Of a stretch of 42,487 nucleotides of DNA, positions 41,273-42,487 are shown piece after piece. The notes below the pieces were generated by a model. It saw only the letters and a program-made list of their open reading frames with translations. It ran no database searches and had not been told where the DNA came from. This stretch comes from Rubrivivax sp. (GTDB lineage: Bacteria; Pseudomonadota; Gammaproteobacteria; Burkholderiales; Burkholderiaceae_C). The position numbers were made by a program, and so were the translations under genes. Location of the stretch: the NCBI GenBank assembly GCA_016790425.1, contig JAEUPF010000002.1, positions 1 to 42,487 of the forward strand, given 5' to 3'. How positions within the stretch are numbered: position 1 is the first letter of the stretch; the number at the start of each line of letters is the position of its first letter.

Positions 41273-42298
41273 ATGAACCTCGACCTGGTACTGGCATCGC
41301 GGGCAAGCCGCCTGGCCTTCGGCATCAGCGAGTCGCTGGGCGGGGCGCGCCTGTCGATCCTCATCTTCCATCGCGTGCTGGCGCTGCCGGACCCGCTGTT
41401 GCCCGGCGAGGTCGACGCGAAGCAGTTCGACCGCCTGATGCGGCTGGTCGCCCGGGCGTTCAACGTCTTGACGCTCGGAGAAGCCATCGCGCATCTGGTG
41501 CGCGGGTGCCTGCCGCCGCGCTCGTTGGTCATCACCTTCGACGACGGCTACGCCGACAACGCCCGCGTCGCCTTGCCGATCCTTCGGCAGCATGGTTTGA
41601 AGGCGACGTTGTTCGTGTCGACGGGCTTCTTGAACGGCGGGCGGATGTGGAACGACACGGTCATCGAGGCGCTGCGCAACGCCACCGTATCGCACGCCGA
41701 CCTTGGCGAGTTCGGGCTCGAAAGCCAGTCGCTGGCTACGCTGGCCGATCGGCGCGCAGCGATGAACGCCTTGCTGCCGCGCATCAAGTATCGGCCGCTG
41801 GCCGAGCGCGAGACGGCGCTGCGAACGCTGATTGCGCGGCTGAAGCCGTCGTCCCTGCCCGACGACCTCATGATGAGCAGTGACCAGGTGCGGCAGCTCC
41901 GGGGTGCGGGCATGGAAATCGGCGCGCACACCGTCAATCACCCCATCTTGACCTCGCTGCCTGCGGCCCAAGCCTGGAACGAGATCGTCCAGGGGCGCGA
42001 GCAACTCGCGGCCACGATCGACCATCCCGTCGATGTCATGGCGTACCCGAACGGAGTGCCGGGCCGGGATTTCGACGCCACCCACGTCGAGATGCTCAAG
42101 CGCATGGGGTTCAGGGGAGCCGTCACCACGGCTCCAGGGGTCGCCCGTGTCGGTGACGACCCTTTCCAGTTGCCACGCTTCAGTCCGTGGGATCGTCCGT
42201 TGTGGCGCTGGGCGGCGCGGCTGCTCTTGAACCAGCGTCGCATCCACTTCGACAGCGTGCGCGCCGGGGAGGCTTCCGGGCTGGCGCCGGGAGACTGA
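41273..42298 (+). CDS. polysaccharide deacetylase (second, NodB-like)
   Basis: A 341-residue NodB-fold protein. The catalytic motif is ITFDDGYADN (87-96, Asp90/Asp91) and the His pair appears in IGAHTVNHPIL. An N-terminal SILIFHRVLALPD segment is typical of this deacetylase group. It differs in order and length from the deacetylase at 30469, so it is not a duplicate. Probably another EPS-modifying enzyme. No signal peptide is obvious. I chose ATG 41273. The alternative ATG 41213 lies inside the ligase gene and adds a Cys-rich, atypical stretch. The ribosome site is weak. Confidence 0.87.
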   Translation: MNLDLVLASRASRLAFGISESLGGARLSILIFHRVLALPDPLLPGEVDAKQFDRLMRLVARAFNVLTLGEAIAHLVRGCLPPRSLVITFDDGYADNARVALPILRQHGLKATLFVSTGFLNGGRMWNDTVIEALRNATVSHADLGEFGLESQSLATLADRRAAMNALLPRIKYRPLAERETALRTLIARLKPSSLPDDLMMSSDQVRQLRGAGMEIGAHTVNHPILTSLPAAQAWNEIVQGREQLAATIDHPVDVMAYPNGVPGRDFDATHVEMLKRMGFRGAVTTAPGVARVGDDPFQLPRFSPWDRPLWRWAARLLLNQRRIHFDSVRAGEASGLAPGD

Positions 42299-42331
42299 GG
42301 TGCGCCGCCGGCGCTGGCGCGCCCGGTGGCG

Positions 42332-42487
42332 TCAGGTGAAGGCGCGGGGCCTGATGGCCTGAGCGGGGAGGTTGCTGTTGTCGGAGAAGACGAAGCTGGA
42401 GATGGCTGGGGCGTAGCGCAGGCGGCCCATGAGGGTTTTGTCCTGCACGGTGGAGACGGTGTTGGCGCGCAGGGCGAGGGTTTCGCC
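42332..42487 (-). CDS. 3' end of an unknown gene (partial, runs off the window)
   Basis: From the window edge, 51 codons are open on the minus strand to a TGA at 42332-42334, with the GC-ending codon pattern of real genes. The residues begin GETLALRANTVSTVQDK and end NLPAQAIRPRAFT. I do not recognise a family. It converges with the deacetylase gene, so the EPS array on the plus strand stops here or is interrupted. Start and N-terminus lie outside the window. Confidence 0.5.
   Translation of the reverse strand, partial: GETLALRANTVSTVQDKTLMGRLRYAPAISSFVFSDNSNLPAQAIRPRAFT

Noticed and set aside
42302-42314. GCGCC/GGCGC hairpin after the last deacetylase gene as terminator
   Set aside because: Only a five-base stem with a three-base loop and no T-run. 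Such hairpins are common by chance in this GC-rich DNA.
1-42487. CRISPR arrays, tRNA or rRNA genes, insertion sequences, prophage
   Set aside because: No spaced direct repeats, cloverleaf-like segments, transposase motifs or phage genes were seen on either strand.

Overview
The window looks like a chromosomal segment of a high-GC betaproteobacterium, most likely Burkholderiales of the Rubrivivax/Leptothrix/Ideonella type. The reasons are GC-ending codons in nearly every gene, many 4-bp stop/start overlaps, frequent GTG/TTG starts, and an exosortase A (XrtA)/PEP-CTERM exopolysaccharide locus with the gene set typical of that group. I saw no rRNA, tRNA, CRISPR array, transposase or phage gene.

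Layout: (1) 1-3572 (+): the last codons of an unidentified gene, egtD (hercynine synthesis), selD (selenophosphate synthesis) and an M16 zinc peptidase. egtD next to selD suggests the edge of a selenoneine locus. (2) 3594-5696: a LuxR-type regulator (-) divergent from a membrane diguanylate cyclase (+). (3) 5742-10076 (-): an operon that starts with a PEP-CTERM surface protein and continues with pgaD-, pgaC- and pgaA-like genes for a poly-N-acetylglucosamine-like polymer. (4) 10226-11233 (+): a nucleotide-sugar epimerase. (5) 11282-18632 (-): prsK, prsR, prsT and a trypsin-like protease, the regulatory and TPR part of the XrtA system. (6) 18855-20237 (-): the EPS-initiating sugar transferase. 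(7) 20507-23503 (-): a cassette of a Cys-rich exported protein, a PqqD-like chaperone, an HprK-related kinase and a nucleotidyltransferase, i.e. the poorly understood HPr-rel-A type system. (8) 23911-42298 (+): the main EPS/exosortase array: export lipoprotein, chain-length regulator, tyrosine autokinase, beta-barrel, ExeA-like ATPase, deacetylase, FemAB protein, glycosyltransferase, exosortase-EpsI fusion, UDP-sugar dehydrogenase, glycosyltransferases, methyltransferase, ligase and a second deacetylase. (9) 42332-42487 (-): the 3' end of an unknown gene.

How it may work together: PrsK/PrsR probably activates sigma-54 promoters. Three GG-N10-GC candidates lie upstream of the PEP-CTERM protein, the sugar transferase and the Cys-rich protein. 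The sugar transferase and glycosyltransferases build a uronic-acid-containing repeat, the export lipoprotein, chain-length protein, kinase and barrel export it, and the exosortase processes PEP-CTERM proteins that are retained in or glycosylated into that matrix. The PEP-CTERM/pga operon, with a diguanylate cyclase beside it, suggests that a second, c-di-GMP-controlled polymer is tied to the exosortase system. The most novel part is the HPr-rel-A cassette, whose first gene has lower GC than its neighbours and could encode the substrate of a peptide- or protein-modification pathway.
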